NCBI RefSeq assembly: GCF_000407185.1
Contig: NZ_KE136481.1
Coordinates: 637,136-701,135, forward strand
DNA: 64,000 nt
Direction of reading: 5' to 3'
Source: Enterococcus malodoratus ATCC 43197
GTDB lineage: Bacteria > Bacillota > Bacilli > Lactobacillales > Enterococcaceae
Positions 16,848 through 26,370 of this stretch are shown piece by piece. Made by a program: the position numbers and the translations under genes. Under the pieces are notes generated by a model. It saw nothing but the letters and a program-made list of their open reading frames with translations, was not told the origin of the DNA and searched no databases. Numbering within the stretch: position 1 is the stretch's first letter; the number at the start of each line of letters is the position of its first letter.

Positions 16848-18512
16848 TTAATCAATGCTGATTACTTCACCGTTAAAATTATTCGGATCAATCTGCTTCT
16901 CGTTAATCTTGGAATACTTGAAAAATTGATTATAGGACCGAATATAATTCGAAAATTTTTGCTTGTCATAAGTGACCGAAACAGGCGCTGAAAAATATAA
17001 TTTTGCTGAGGTAATATTATCGTTTTCCTTTGCCAGCTGGGCTAAACGTTGACTTACATGCTGCTTTTCCAACATTTTTGATTCAGATGAGTCTTTCTCG
17101 AATTGAGTGTAGCTTGGGCTGATCACAATATCATAATCCATTTCGCTTAGTACGAATTTCTCAAAATCCATACTCTTAACAATTGAATTGACCGCTACAA
17201 AAGAAGTAATCCCTAATGTCATGGAAATGATAACTACTAATGCACGTTTTCTATCACGAAAGATGTTTCTCCAAGCCATTAAATATAATTTACCGCCATT
17301 GCGTGAGCGAACATCACCTTTTCTCACTTTTGACTCTGTAAAATTGATGGCTGATACTGGTGAGACCCTGGCTGCGTAATTTGCTGGTTTAATCGAGCTT
17401 AAGAGCATCACTAACAATGCGAATAATCCCGCACCCAGATAAATCAGTGGTCGTGTCGAAACCACTACGGCTTCTGAAAAATTCGTTGCCTTCATGACTA
17501 CAGGAATCAAAACGTGCGAAATAGCAAATCCAATAATTAATCCAGAAGGAATACCAACAGCAGATAAAAGCAATGATTGATTAAAGATAATTTTCCTGAG
17601 CTGTTTCTTTGTGGTACCCAAGGCCTTTAATAATCCATAAAAACGAATATCATTGGCAATTGAAATGTACAGAACATTATAGATCAGCAAACCTCCAGAG
17701 ATTAGAATGATCGCCAAAAACATCCCTACTCCGATAATAACTGACGTTGCACTTTGCGAGGATTCTCTCAACGTCGTTTTTATTTCTTGCATTTCGGTCA
17801 GCTTTAATTTTTTTGCGAGAGCCTTGTTTTGTTTTCCAAGATTGTTGCTGTCTTTATATTTAATCGAATAGGTTTTGCTGTTGACTGCTGTCCCATACTT
17901 GTCGGCAAACGACTTTGAAACTAAAACATAACTAAAATCAACTACACGCGCAATCACATATTCTTTATAATATCCTGATAAAACAAATTCCTTTTGATAC
18001 ATTTTGCCATCTATCTGACACGGCAAAGAAATTTTTTGACCAATTTTCGGTTGCGTTATTCCCAGCTCTTTTAACGCAGCCAGCGGTGCCATCAGCTCGT
18101 TATCCTTCTCTGGGAACTTGCCAGTAAAATTATTGATGGCTTCTTTTCTAAGTCCGTTCCATTCGTCCTTGCTATACCAATGTAATGCCATTTGAACTTT
18201 TTTATTCTTTAATCGCTGACTATCAACCGCACCAACCGTCTGCTGTGTTCCGATTATTTCGATAGAAGGATCTTTTTTTAAAAGTTGAACCTGCCTTTTT
18301 GTCAGATCATTGAGATTTGCATCAGCTACTGTTCCCACTCTTTGGACGGTTTGCTTATTACTAGCTTCAATAAAACTCATCCCTAATCCAATGACCGATG
18401 TAATCAACAAGGTGGTCAATGCAAGTGCTAAGATAACAAAAAGATTTCGTCTCCGATTATTCCTAAAACTGTTTATCCATAAATTGTGAATCGCCTGCCG
18501 TTGTTCTTTCAT
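16848..18512 (-). CDS. FtsX-like ABC permease, N-terminal part (interrupted by TAA)
   Basis: 554 codons. One membrane segment near residue 30, an extracytoplasmic domain, an FtsX core with [15 protein letters not shown] and three to four membrane segments, then the linker and the segment opening the second half ([17 protein letters not shown]). The ATG at 18512 overlaps the ATPase stop as ATGA. It ends ...[13 protein letters not shown], after which the same frame reads DELEKLL into the downstream fragment. Intact homologues with two FtsX cores are about 800-850 residues, so the stop probably inactivates or splits the transporter. Confidence 0.8.
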   Translation of the reverse strand: MKEQRQAIHNLWINSFRNNRRRNLFVILALALTTLLITSVIGLGMSFIEASNKQTVQRVGTVADANLNDLTKRQVQLLKKDPSIEIIGTQQTVGAVDSQRLKNKKVQMALHWYSKDEWNGLRKEAINNFTGKFPEKDNELMAPLAALKELGITQPKIGQKISLPCQIDGKMYQKEFVLSGYYKEYVIARVVDFSYVLVSKSFADKYGTAVNSKTYSIKYKDSNNLGKQNKALAKKLKLTEMQEIKTTLRESSQSATSVIIGVGMFLAIILISGGLLIYNVLYISIANDIRFYGLLKALGTTKKQLRKIIFNQSLLLSAVGIPSGLIIGFAISHVLIPVVMKATNFSEAVVVSTRPLIYLGAGLFALLVMLLSSIKPANYAARVSPVSAINFTESKVRKGDVRSRNGGKLYLMAWRNIFRDRKRALVVIISMTLGITSFVAVNSIVKSMDFEKFVLSEMDYDIVISPSYTQFEKDSSESKMLEKQHVSQRLAQLAKENDNITSAKLYFSAPVSVTYDKQKFSNYIRSYNQFFKYSKINEKQIDPNNFNGEVISID

Positions 18513-19201
18513 GACCAATCACCGCCTGTTACACGTATATCAAATAATTTTCCATCTTCAATACGAATAACTCGATCGGCCAATTGTGCAATCTGATCAT
18601 TATGAGTAATCATTATGACTGTTTGATTAAACTTTTTTGCCGATTGCTTTAACAAACCCAGAACATCTTGGCTGCTTTTACTATCTAAATTTCCTGTGGG
18701 TTCATCTGCAAGTATGATTGCCGGTTTTGCAGCCAATGCTCTGGCAATCGCAACCCGCTGCTGTTGTCCGCCTGAGAGCATTGCGGGCAAGCTGTTTTCT
18801 CTTCCTTTTAACCCTAACGTTCCAATGACTTCTTCGACAAACTCTTCATCGACTGTATTCCCATCTAATTGAATCGGCAAAACGATGTTCTCGTACACAC
18901 TTAAAATCGGTACTAGATTATACTGTTGGAAAACAAATCCGACATTTCTTCTTCTAAAAATCGTCAGTTCCTCTTCGCTTAAATTTTCTAATTGCTTTCC
19001 TGAAACTTCAATTTTCCCTGTCGTTGGTCGATCCAAGCCTCCCAATAGATTCAACAATGTACTCTTTCCTGATCCCGAGGTACCAACAATCGTTACAAAC
19101 TCTTTGTCCTCGATCACCAAATTGACATTATCAACTGCATGAACTTGGTTTTCCCCTTCACCATAAGTTTTTGTTAGATGACTCGTTTTTACTACGTTCA
19201 T
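18509..19201 (-). CDS. ABC transporter ATP-binding protein (MacB/LolD type)
   Basis: A 230-residue ATPase with Walker [13 protein letters not shown] (near 36), Q-loop FVFQQYNL, signature [16 protein letters not shown] and Walker [13 protein letters not shown]. These are the features of ATPases that partner FtsX/MacB-type permeases, here encoded immediately downstream with an ATGA overlap. A two-component system is immediately upstream, as is usual for antimicrobial-peptide or envelope-stress transporters of Firmicutes. Confidence 0.93.
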   Translation of the reverse strand: MNVVKTSHLTKTYGEGENQVHAVDNVNLVIEDKEFVTIVGTSGSGKSTLLNLLGGLDRPTTGKIEVSGKQLENLSEEELTIFRRRNVGFVFQQYNLVPILSVYENIVLPIQLDGNTVDEEFVEEVIGTLGLKGRENSLPAMLSGGQQQRVAIARALAAKPAIILADEPTGNLDSKSSQDVLGLLKQSAKKFNQTVIMITHNDQIAQLADRVIRIEDGKLFDIRVTGGDWS

Positions 19202-19245
19202 ACCAACAACCTCCCTTCTTCATACTCTCAATATAGCAAGGGACT

Positions 19246-19294
19246 CTTACAGCAGAATGTCAGTCTTCGACAATAAATCTGTCAATTCTGTAAG
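19246..19294 (-). promoter_or_regulatory. Probable response-regulator binding site of the ABC promoter
   Basis: Minus strand CTTACAG-AATTGACAG...CTGACATTCTGCTGTAAG is an imperfect inverted repeat covering the histidine-kinase stop codon and lying just upstream of a weak promoter (TTCTGC, 16 bases, TATATT). The position fits activation of the ABC genes by the adjacent OmpR-type regulator; this is inference. Confidence 0.45.
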
Positions 19295-20187
19295 AATAGC
19301 GAGATCGTAGTCACTTCGGACTGTGAATCAGCCAATACATATCCTCCCTGCGCTTCACAAATCAATTTTGTCAGATACAGTCCAATACCAAATCCTTCTA
19401 TTGTATTCCGATACTGCGATCCGCGATAATATTTTGAAAAAAGATTGGGCAACTCTTCTCTAGAGATCGTTTTGCCTCGATTTTTGATGGATATTCTAGT
19501 ATATGAAATCAAACGATCAATCGATAGCTCAATTTTTGAATCTTCATAAGCGTATTTCAATGCATTTTCTAGTACATTGCTGATTGCCTCACGAGTCCAT
19601 TTGACATCGTGAGGAAGCTCATAATCATTTTCGTTAACGATGAAACGTTTTTTTTGATACTCTTTTTCACTGTTTTGATGAATTGCCTGTTGAATCGTCT
19701 CATTGATTTTTTGATTTACTATAGTTAATTGCATCGATTCCGTTTCAAACTTTGACATATGCAAAAATTCTTCTACCAGCCAGTTTAAACGATTGGAGTC
19801 GAAGGACAAGCGAGCTAGAAACTCTTGCGATTCACTTGCAGTTAGCTGATCACTTTGTAATAGTTCCGCAAACATGACCATACTGGTAATCGGTGTTCGC
19901 ATTTGATGTGCAGCATCAACCATCAATTCCTGCACTCGATTCTTTTCACGTTTCGCTGTTTCTTGGTACTGTTGATTTATTTCTGCGATCCTTAGCGTTT
20001 TAAAGATCAATTTACTTTCTTGCCCCTCTTGATAAATTGTTGCATTTTCTGGATGATCGCCTTTCAAAACAGCGTCCAAAACTTCTTCGATATTGGATAA
20101 TTCTTCCTCGTGCTGCTTTCGCATTTGAAATAAAAATAAAATCAGTATCACTAAAAAGAATAGAATGGTGAGAGCATATAAAAACAT
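19282..20187 (-). CDS. Sensor histidine kinase
   Basis: A 301-residue kinase with only one N-terminal membrane segment (about residues 2-20) and no extracellular sensor domain. The H-box is DAAHQMRTPITSM (His near residue 96), the N-box ISNVLENALKYA (near 208), and the G-box GFGIGLYLTKLI (near 265). Such short kinases usually take their signal from a partner membrane protein, here plausibly the adjacent ABC transporter. The gene starts seven bases after the regulator stop. Confidence 0.92.
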   Translation of the reverse strand: MFLYALTILFFLVILILFLFQMRKQHEEELSNIEEVLDAVLKGDHPENATIYQEGQESKLIFKTLRIAEINQQYQETAKREKNRVQELMVDAAHQMRTPITSMVMFAELLQSDQLTASESQEFLARLSFDSNRLNWLVEEFLHMSKFETESMQLTIVNQKINETIQQAIHQNSEKEYQKKRFIVNENDYELPHDVKWTREAISNVLENALKYAYEDSKIELSIDRLISYTRISIKNRGKTISREELPNLFSKYYRGSQYRNTIEGFGIGLYLTKLICEAQGGYVLADSQSEVTTISLFLQN

Positions 20188-20194
20188 TCTACAT

Positions 20195-20872
20195 TCACTC
20201 CTTTTTCCAGGTATATCCTACACCTCGAACAGTCTCGATGTATTGCGGATTTTTTGGATCATCTTCGATCTTCAAGCGGATTCTGCGAATATTTACCGAT
20301 AACGCGTTTTCATCAACAAACTTCCCTTGATCATCCCATAACGTTTCCAGCAGCAGCTCTTTTTCTAATACAACTCCTGCATTCTTCATTAAATAATTAA
20401 TCAAACGAAATTCTGTCGAACTCATTGGGATTTCCTGATCATTTTTAAACAATCGATGCGTATCCAAATTTAAAACAAAAGGAAGCAGTTCAATTGTTTT
20501 CGCGCGATCAATTTGCTTTTTAACTATTAATGCGACCTTTGCTTTCAAAATTGCCAAAGAAAATGGCTTGGTCAAATAATCATCTCCACCAATCGACAAT
20601 CCAGTCAGAATATCAGACTCTAAATCATGCGCCGTCAAGAAAAAGATTGGAGCAGTAGAAAATGTCCGAATTTTTTTACAAAGTTCAAAACCGTTACCGT
20701 CAGGAAGAGTCACATCTAAAATAATCAAATCTGGTGATGTATCTTTGATCAACTCAATTGCTCCTGATACACGACTGTTTATCAAAACTTGATAGCCTTC
20801 CTGTTCCAAGTAAAAGGAAATTCCTCTGCGAAGATTTTCGTCATCTTCGATCAAAATGATTTTCTTTTTCAT
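20195..20872 (-). CDS. OmpR-family response regulator
   Basis: A 225-residue regulator. Receiver domain: acidic pair EDDE (near 10), phospho-acceptor Asp in LIILDVTLPDG (near 53), Lys in YLTKPF (near 103). The C-terminal winged helix ends with IRRIRLKIEDDPKNPQYI and VRGVGYTWKKE. The start MKKKIILIEDD at 20872 has GGCGAGGAC upstream; a longer frame to 20935 has none. It is paired with the kinase directly downstream. Confidence 0.95.
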   Translation of the reverse strand: MKKKIILIEDDENLRRGISFYLEQEGYQVLINSRVSGAIELIKDTSPDLIILDVTLPDGNGFELCKKIRTFSTAPIFFLTAHDLESDILTGLSIGGDDYLTKPFSLAILKAKVALIVKKQIDRAKTIELLPFVLNLDTHRLFKNDQEIPMSSTEFRLINYLMKNAGVVLEKELLLETLWDDQGKFVDENALSVNIRRIRLKIEDDPKNPQYIETVRGVGYTWKKE

Positions 20873-20962
20873 CCTATAGTCCTCGCCTTTTTTGTTTATA
20901 GCTTTTATTATCCTGTTTCTTAAGCCATTTATCAATGTTCGATCGGTTTCATGATGAACAAA

Positions 20963-20991
20963 AAGGCAAGACCCATTTAGGATCTTGCCTT
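20963..20991 (-). terminator. Terminator of the NmrA-like gene
   Basis: Nine-bp stem aaggcaaga with an 11-base loop, T-rich on the minus side, directly after the NmrA-like gene stop. Confidence 0.75.
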
Positions 20992-21004
20992 CGAACAGTT
21001 GTTA

Positions 21005-21925
21005 TTAGTCAACAATCATCGATGACCGATGATTCTCTTGAGTATTTTCAATCGCTTGTGCGTATTGTTGAACAAAATCTGCAAGCTTTACTGTGCCAAC
21101 AGTTGTGTTGTCTTCATTGAGGGCAGCATAAATGTCCGCAGAACTTTTTTGATATTTACTAGTTTTTACAAACGCCTCAACGATGGCTTCGGGTACATGG
21201 TTGGCTAACATTCCCTGTTTCATCTGTTCATCTGTAATTTCGATAAAATGCAAATCTGAAATCTTCGTGACTCTAGCTAGTTCATCGATGAAATCTTTCA
21301 GCGAAAATGTATCACTGACAGCAAATCGAACGCTGACTCCTTTTGGCGTATCCAAGATTAAAGGCAAAACAACTGTTGCAATATCACTTGGAGCGACATA
21401 CTTTTGCTTAACATCTGCTGGTATATTGGAATAAATCGCATGTTCATTCTTAATACTATTTAGGTTGCTGTATAGATTGTTGTAAAATCCAACCGGTCTG
21501 ACAAATGCAATGTCAACGTTAGTCATTTTTTTGAGTTCGTCTTCCAAATAATGGTAGGCATGTAACGAACCCGCCTCGGGACCGGCGTCAGCCCCTACAC
21601 TGCTTAATTGAACAATCTTATGAACATTTGCATCGGTAATTGCTTCTCTGAATATTATTGCTTGTCTCTGCATCTCTCGATTTAAATCAACCCCAGCACC
21701 CGCGCCAGAAATCATTAAATAAACGACGTCCATTCCAGTGAATATCTCAGTTAAAAATGTGATATCCGTCATTGTTCCGACTGCTGGTATTGCCCCCAAT
21801 GCTTCAATTTGGGAGACTCGTTTATCTGTCGAGGTGACCACAGTAACCTCATGGCCTAATTTGATCAATTCAGGAATGACATAACTGTTAATATTTCCAA
21901 GTGAACCTAGCATTGCGATTTTCAT
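21005..21925 (-). CDS. NmrA-like NAD(P)-binding protein
   Basis: A 306-residue Rossmann-fold protein of the atypical short-chain dehydrogenase type (NmrA/YtfG). The dinucleotide motif at the N-terminus reads MLGSLGNINSYVIPEL, a degenerate GxxGxxG, and IVQLSSVGAD lies near 107. The canonical Tyr-x3-Lys is not obvious, so it may be a redox sensor or a quinone/aldehyde reductase. It diverges from a TetR regulator across two perfect operator-like palindromes, so it is probably induced by a ligand of that repressor. Confidence 0.85.
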   Translation of the reverse strand: MKIAMLGSLGNINSYVIPELIKLGHEVTVVTSTDKRVSQIEALGAIPAVGTMTDITFLTEIFTGMDVVYLMISGAGAGVDLNREMQRQAIIFREAITDANVHKIVQLSSVGADAGPEAGSLHAYHYLEDELKKMTNVDIAFVRPVGFYNNLYSNLNSIKNEHAIYSNIPADVKQKYVAPSDIATVVLPLILDTPKGVSVRFAVSDTFSLKDFIDELARVTKISDLHFIEITDEQMKQGMLANHVPEAIVEAFVKTSKYQKSSADIYAALNEDNTTVGTVKLADFVQQYAQAIENTQENHRSSMIVD

Positions 21926-21951
21926 AAATCGTTCCTTCTTTCTGTTTTAAA

Positions 21952-21999
21952 AAAGATAGACATATCTTTAAAAGAATTATAAAAGATAGAATTATCTTT
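21952..21999. promoter_or_regulatory. Twin TetR-type operators
   Basis: Two 18-bp palindromes, AAAGATAGACATATCTTT (21952-21969) and AAAGATAGAATTATCTTT (21982-21999), share the half-site AAAGATA/TATCTTT and are 30 bp centre to centre, on one DNA face. They lie between the divergent NmrA-like and TetR genes. Confidence 0.8.
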
Positions 22000-22041
22000 G
22001 TCAATCTTGAAATACTGTAAAATTCGTTTTATACTATTGTT

Positions 22042-22608
22042 ATGAAAAAGAAAGATAATACAAAAATCGTAAAAATATTAGATGCTACTGTCAAAATTAT
22101 CCTGAATGAAGGTGCGGCTGCCGTTTCCACAGTGAAGGTAGCGAAAATCGTAGGCATCGCGCAATCCAATGTCTATCTATATTTCAAAAATAAAAATGAC
22201 TTACTTTTGAGCGCCTATCAGCGAGAACTTGATCAGATAAAATCAATGGGAGATATAGAATCCTTAAATGACCAGAGTATTCCAATCAAAACAAGGATCG
22301 ACAATTATGTTCATTCAGTCTTTGACTACTCGATTCAACATCCAGATGGTTTGACCCTAATTGAACAAATCAAGATGTTGAATATTTCGGGAGATCATCT
22401 TTATGATAATAATACGATCGTTACTGACCTATTGAACGAAGCGATTGAGGTCGGATATTTAAAAAAATTACCAGTCAATTTACTAATGGCTACAGTTTTT
22501 AATGTGATGCACCGCCATGGATTGAATATCAAAGAAGGTCTCTACGATGAAAAGGAATATCCTTACGAATTGATTGCGCAGTTAGTTCTAGATGCGATTA
22601 AAAACTAA
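22042..22608 (+). CDS. TetR/AcrR-family repressor
   Basis: A 188-residue regulator. The N-terminal HTH covers about residues 8-52: ILDATVKIILNEGAAAVS, then VAKIVGIAQSNVYLYFKNKN. The C-terminal ligand domain is not diagnostic. Divergent from the NmrA-like gene, it very probably binds the twin palindromes between them and also controls itself. Confidence 0.92.
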   Translation: MKKKDNTKIVKILDATVKIILNEGAAAVSTVKVAKIVGIAQSNVYLYFKNKNDLLLSAYQRELDQIKSMGDIESLNDQSIPIKTRIDNYVHSVFDYSIQHPDGLTLIEQIKMLNISGDHLYDNNTIVTDLLNEAIEVGYLKKLPVNLLMATVFNVMHRHGLNIKEGLYDEKEYPYELIAQLVLDAIKN

Positions 22609-22612
22609 AAAA

Positions 22613-22650
22613 AGCCAAGGATTCACGACAATAATCGTAACCCCTTGGCT
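22613..22650. terminator. Bidirectional terminator
   Basis: Stem agccaagg/ccttggct with flanking A- and T-runs between the convergent tetR and amino-acid permease genes. Confidence 0.85.
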
Positions 22651-22653
22651 TTT

Positions 22654-23313
22654 TTACACGTATTTTTTTTGAAAGGATTTTTCTAGACGATGTTGAATAT
22701 GCCCAATGCCGATACAAAGCAGCCAGTAAATTAATGCGACTAAGATGTACATCGATAAATAATCAAAGGTTCGTCCACCAATGATTTTCGCTTTTTGAAA
22801 AATATCTGGCACCGTGATCATTGCCGCTAAGGAAGTTCCCTTGAGAAGATCCATCGCTACATTGCTCAGCGCTGGGATTGAGATACGGATTGCTTGCGGC
22901 AAAATGATTGTTCGCATCGTTGGAAAGAACCGGTTGCCTAAAGCGTACGCCGCATCCCATTGTCCCGCATCAACCCCTGCAATTGACCCGCGGTATATCT
23001 CTCCAATAAAAGCGCTACTAGTCAAACTAAAACAAATGATCGCCGCTACTACCGCATTCAGTTGAATAGGTAATCCAAAATATAGCAGAAACAATAGTAC
23101 TAGCGCTGGGGTTCCACGCAAAAAAGATAAATAGAAACGAACGAAAATTTTAACGGGCAGCCATGGAATAAATCCCAGCACTGTCATGACTATTCCGAGC
23201 AAATTGCCAAAGAAAAATGCAGCCAGACTGATTCCTAATGTATAGCCCAATCCGCTCAAGAGAAAAGGAATCGACTCCACCATTAATGGCAAATCAATCG
23301 TTGGAATAAACAT
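22654..23313 (-). CDS. Amino-acid ABC transporter permease
   Basis: A 219-residue His/Glu/Gln/Arg-type permease with about five membrane segments. The EAA-loop signature appears as AYALGNRFFPTMRTIILPQA (near 125). RGTPALVLLFLLYFGLP near 65 is also typical. Its ATG overlaps the stop of the binding-protein gene upstream (TAATG). No ATPase gene is next to the pair, so it must use an ATPase encoded elsewhere. Confidence 0.93.
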   Translation of the reverse strand: MFIPTIDLPLMVESIPFLLSGLGYTLGISLAAFFFGNLLGIVMTVLGFIPWLPVKIFVRFYLSFLRGTPALVLLFLLYFGLPIQLNAVVAAIICFSLTSSAFIGEIYRGSIAGVDAGQWDAAYALGNRFFPTMRTIILPQAIRISIPALSNVAMDLLKGTSLAAMITVPDIFQKAKIIGGRTFDYLSMYILVALIYWLLCIGIGHIQHRLEKSFQKKYV

Positions 23314-24149
23314 TACTCCGCTGAAACTTTCTCAGTTACTTCTTGTTTTGGTTTTACCGAAACATCCGTACCAAAGTATTGATTTGAGATTTTCTTGAGC
23401 GTCCCATCTTTTTTTAACGTAGTCAAAGCATCATCGATTTTAGCTTTTAAGGCTTGATTCTTTTTAGCGAACAGGAAGCCAGTAGAGTTCGCATTGAAAT
23501 AAACATCTTCCAAAATTTTAACAGGAATATCTGGTAAAGCACCTATGGACATCTTTTGTAAATAATAATCATTAAGAATTACATCTGTACGTCCATTTGC
23601 TACATCGGTCAAGTATTGATCGTTTGTAGCATTATCATAAGTCACAGCTTTTGCTCCGTACTTTTCGGCTAATTTCATATAGCTGGTATTCGGCTCACCT
23701 GCTGCCTTCTTACCTTTCAAATCTTTCAAGGAATGAATTCCTGAGTCATCGCTTTTTCTTACGATCATACTGTCAAAAGAGTGTTTGATTGGTGAGGACA
23801 ATGAAAATTTCTTACCGCGCTCTTTAGTCATTCCAAAATCATTTGCCGCAAAATCCGCCTCGCCACGATTGACCGCAGTTACTTGTCCATCGACATTATA
23901 TTCTTTAAAATTGATCTTCAAATCTAATTTTTTAGCGACTGCTTTTGCAACATCCACATCATAACCAACCAACTTATTCTCATCATTATAATAAGATGAA
24001 GGAAAAAGTGTTCCTGACGTTGCCACCGTTAACTCTTTTTGATCTTTTACTTTTGTCCAGCTATCATCCTCACTGGATTGACCGCTTCCACAAGCTGTCA
24101 AAATAACTCCTGCTGTAACAAGTGCTAAACCTACCAACCATTTTTTCAA
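23313..24149 (-). CDS. Amino-acid ABC transporter substrate-binding lipoprotein
   Basis: A family-3 periplasmic-type binding protein (PBPb). The TTG at 24149 gives LKKWLVGLALVTAG then lipobox LTAC; GGAG lies nine bases upstream. An ATG five codons earlier has no ribosome site. Mature domain: VATSGTLFPSSYYND, GYDVDVAKAVAKKL, GEADFAANDFGMT. It delivers a polar amino acid to the permease downstream; the specificity cannot be read off. The lysine-rich C-terminus is unstructured. Confidence 0.92.
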   Translation of the reverse strand: MKKWLVGLALVTAGVILTACGSGQSSEDDSWTKVKDQKELTVATSGTLFPSSYYNDENKLVGYDVDVAKAVAKKLDLKINFKEYNVDGQVTAVNRGEADFAANDFGMTKERGKKFSLSSPIKHSFDSMIVRKSDDSGIHSLKDLKGKKAAGEPNTSYMKLAEKYGAKAVTYDNATNDQYLTDVANGRTDVILNDYYLQKMSIGALPDIPVKILEDVYFNANSTGFLFAKKNQALKAKIDDALTTLKKDGTLKKISNQYFGTDVSVKPKQEVTEKVSAE

Positions 24150-24333
24150 CACTATCGTCTCCATTCAATATGATTTATAAACATCGATTTATTTATACCA
24201 TAAAAGAACATCAACGCGTAAAAACTTGCCTATGAAAAACAGTTATTATTACAGATTTCATCAAAGATAAATGTGTGTTAGAACAACAGTAAAATAACGA
24301 TAGATATTTTGTGGGAAAGTTTCTATAAAAGAA

Positions 24334-25437
24334 TTATAAATATCTGTTTTCTCGTAAAGTAATTTTCTTAATATCATTTACTGTCTGTGCCCCCGCCAAC
24401 TGCATCACCATTTCCAATTCTTTTTTGAAAAAATCAAAGACTTGTTGAACACCTGTAGCGCCGCCTAATGCCAATCCATAAATTGCTGGACGCCCAATCG
24501 CGACAAGATCTGCACCAGAAGCGAGAGCTTTGAAAATATGCTGGCCACGGCGCACACCGCTATCAAAAACAATCGGAGCTCTTCCTGCCGCAGCTTCCGC
24601 AACATATTCCAGCGAATCAAAAGAAGCTGGGCCTCCATCTAATTGACGACCTCCATGATTTGAAACCCATAATCCTGAAGCGCCAGACCCCAAAGCTCTC
24701 TCTACATCCTCTTCCGACTGGACCCCTTTTACATAAACAGGTAAATCTGAATAACTGGCAATGAATTCAACATCCTTTGGACTCAATTTTTGTTTCGATG
24801 AGCCATAAACAGTATCCATTGTTTGTCCGATACCAGATTGATATGCTTGAACGATCGGCATTGCCAGCGGAAAAGTAAAATTATTCCGACGATCCGTCTC
24901 ACGATTACCCCCAACCGTTGCATCAGCTGTTAGGACAATTGCCTCTGCGCCGTTTCGTTTGGCCATATCTAAAATATCACGATTAATTCCATTATCCTTA
25001 CTCATATAGAATTGAAACCATTGTGGAGTGTTCGCTCCTCCGGCCTCGCGAATTTCCTCTAGTGTGCATGAGGCATACGAACTGGCCGTGTAAATTGTTC
25101 CGAAACGTGCAACTCCTTTTGCTGATGCTCTCTCGGCAGCTACGTTCGCTAACCCATGAGCGGCCACCGGTGCCATAATGATCGGCGCACTCAACTGTTC
25201 TCCTGCAAATTTTGTTGTTGTGTCTGGCAATTCTACATCTCGCAAAACATGAGGAATGATCAGTTTATGATTAAAAGCCTTTTCATTTTCTCGATACGTA
25301 AAGATATCTCCCGCACCGCTGCTGATATAACCATACCCGCCTTTTGGGATGACCTCCTTTGCAGCTTCCTCTAAATCGTACATATTAATAAAATCGATGG
25401 CACCTTCCGCTGTACTCGCCTGATAAATCATTTCCAT
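24334..25437 (-). CDS. L-lactate oxidase (FMN-dependent alpha-hydroxyacid oxidase)
   Basis: A 367-residue protein aligned end to end with Aerococcus-type lactate oxidase: MYDLEEAAKEVIPKGGYGYI near the start, IIMAPVAAHGLA (near 90), ILTADATVGGNRETD (near 175), FMN-contact Lys in VYVKGVQS, catalytic His and Arg in SNHGGRQLDGG (near 260) and FDSGVRRG. It converts lactate and O2 to pyruvate and H2O2. AGGTGGG six bases upstream sets ATG 25437. A perfect cre lies 20 bases upstream, so glucose should repress it. Confidence 0.92.
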   Translation of the reverse strand: MEMIYQASTAEGAIDFINMYDLEEAAKEVIPKGGYGYISSGAGDIFTYRENEKAFNHKLIIPHVLRDVELPDTTTKFAGEQLSAPIIMAPVAAHGLANVAAERASAKGVARFGTIYTASSYASCTLEEIREAGGANTPQWFQFYMSKDNGINRDILDMAKRNGAEAIVLTADATVGGNRETDRRNNFTFPLAMPIVQAYQSGIGQTMDTVYGSSKQKLSPKDVEFIASYSDLPVYVKGVQSEEDVERALGSGASGLWVSNHGGRQLDGGPASFDSLEYVAEAAAGRAPIVFDSGVRRGQHIFKALASGADLVAIGRPAIYGLALGGATGVQQVFDFFKKELEMVMQLAGAQTVNDIKKITLRENRYL

Positions 25438-25456
25438 CTAAATCCCACCTTTAATT

Positions 25457-25471
25457 TGATAACGTTTACAA
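25457..25471 (-). promoter_or_regulatory. Catabolite-responsive element (cre) of the lactate oxidase gene
   Basis: Minus-strand TTGTAAACGTTATCA fits WTGNAANCGNWNNCW at every fixed position. It ends 20 bases before the ATG, where bound CcpA would block initiation or elongation. Confidence 0.8.
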
Positions 25472-25570
25472 AAATAATGTTACGCTTACTGTCGACAGGT
25501 GACAAACGATTTGTTTGCACGGTATTTTTAATGATAAATCATAAATATTTAGCATAATTCCGAAAAAAAA

Positions 25571-25594
25571 CGGAACCTTAATTACAAGGCCCCG
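25571..25594 (-). terminator. Terminator of the ireB-yqgF-DUF1292 operon
   Basis: Minus-strand stem CGGGGCCTT...AAGGTTCCG followed by TTTTTTTT, 14 bases after the DUF1292 stop. Confidence 0.8.
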
Positions 25595-25607
25595 CTTTTA
25601 AAAATTT

Positions 25608-25925
25608 CTATTCTTCTTCAGTCATAAAGGTGTTGAAGACTTCTTCAATCATATCCCATTCAGCATCTGTTTCGATTTGTTGCAATTCGCCTTCGCTGCC
25701 GTCTTCATTTTCAACGTATGCATAGGCCTGTAATTCAACGTCCTCATCTTCAGGTGCACCTGCTGGATAAAGCAGTACATAGTTGCGTTTAAATTCTTCT
25801 TGACCATCAATTGTCAAAAGAATTTCGTATAGCGTTTCATTTCCTTCGTCATCTACTAAAGTAATCACTTCGTGTTCCTCATGATCATGCTCGTGATCGT
25901 GGTCATGTGTGTGTTCATGTGCCAT
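25608..25925 (-). CDS. DUF1292 (YrzB) family protein
   Basis: A 105-residue very acidic cytoplasmic protein. It opens with a His/Asp/Glu-rich tract ([17 protein letters not shown]), which could bind metal, followed by the DUF1292 core [16 protein letters not shown] and [11 protein letters not shown]. The function is unknown. The conserved position after ireB and yqgF in one operon is the main support. Confidence 0.93.
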   Translation of the reverse strand: MAHEHTHDHDHEHDHEEHEVITLVDDEGNETLYEILLTIDGQEEFKRNYVLLYPAGAPEDEDVELQAYAYVENEDGSEGELQQIETDAEWDMIEEVFNTFMTEEE

Positions 25926-25941
25926 AATTTATTCCTCTTTT

Positions 25942-26370
25942 CTAAAGTTTGTTGCTGGTGCGGTCAAGATAATTTTGTAAGATCATGACTGCTGCAAGTT
26001 TATCGATAACTTTTTTTCTTTTCGAACGTGATACGTCCGCTTGCTCTACTAACATTCGTTCAGCCTGTACGGTGGTTAACCGTTCATCTTGAAAATCGAC
26101 TGGCAAATCAAAAAGTGCTTTGATTTTTTCGCCATAAGCCATAGATGCTTCCGCCCGTGGTCCGATCGAATTATTCATATTTTTAGGAAGTCCCACTACA
26201 AACTTAGTAACTTGGTACTCTTTGACAAGCTCTCCTAAGCGTTCAAAGCCAAACTCCCCTTGTTCTTCGTCGATTCGGATAATCTCGACGCCTTGCGCTG
26301 TCCAACCAAATGGATCACTTACAGCGATCCCAACAGTTTTTGAGCCGACATCTAGTCCCATTACTCTCAT
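25942..26370 (-). CDS. yqgF: Putative pre-16S rRNA nuclease / YqgF-RuvX family
   Basis: A 142-residue RNase H-fold protein. Catalytic acidic residues are in [16 protein letters not shown] (Asp6) and FQDERLTT (near 97), with a C-terminal Asp region. In E. coli it matures the 16S 5' end. The ATG overlaps the ireB stop as ATGA. Confidence 0.95.
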   Translation of the reverse strand: MRVMGLDVGSKTVGIAVSDPFGWTAQGVEIIRIDEEQGEFGFERLGELVKEYQVTKFVVGLPKNMNNSIGPRAEASMAYGEKIKALFDLPVDFQDERLTTVQAERMLVEQADVSRSKRKKVIDKLAAVMILQNYLDRTSNKL

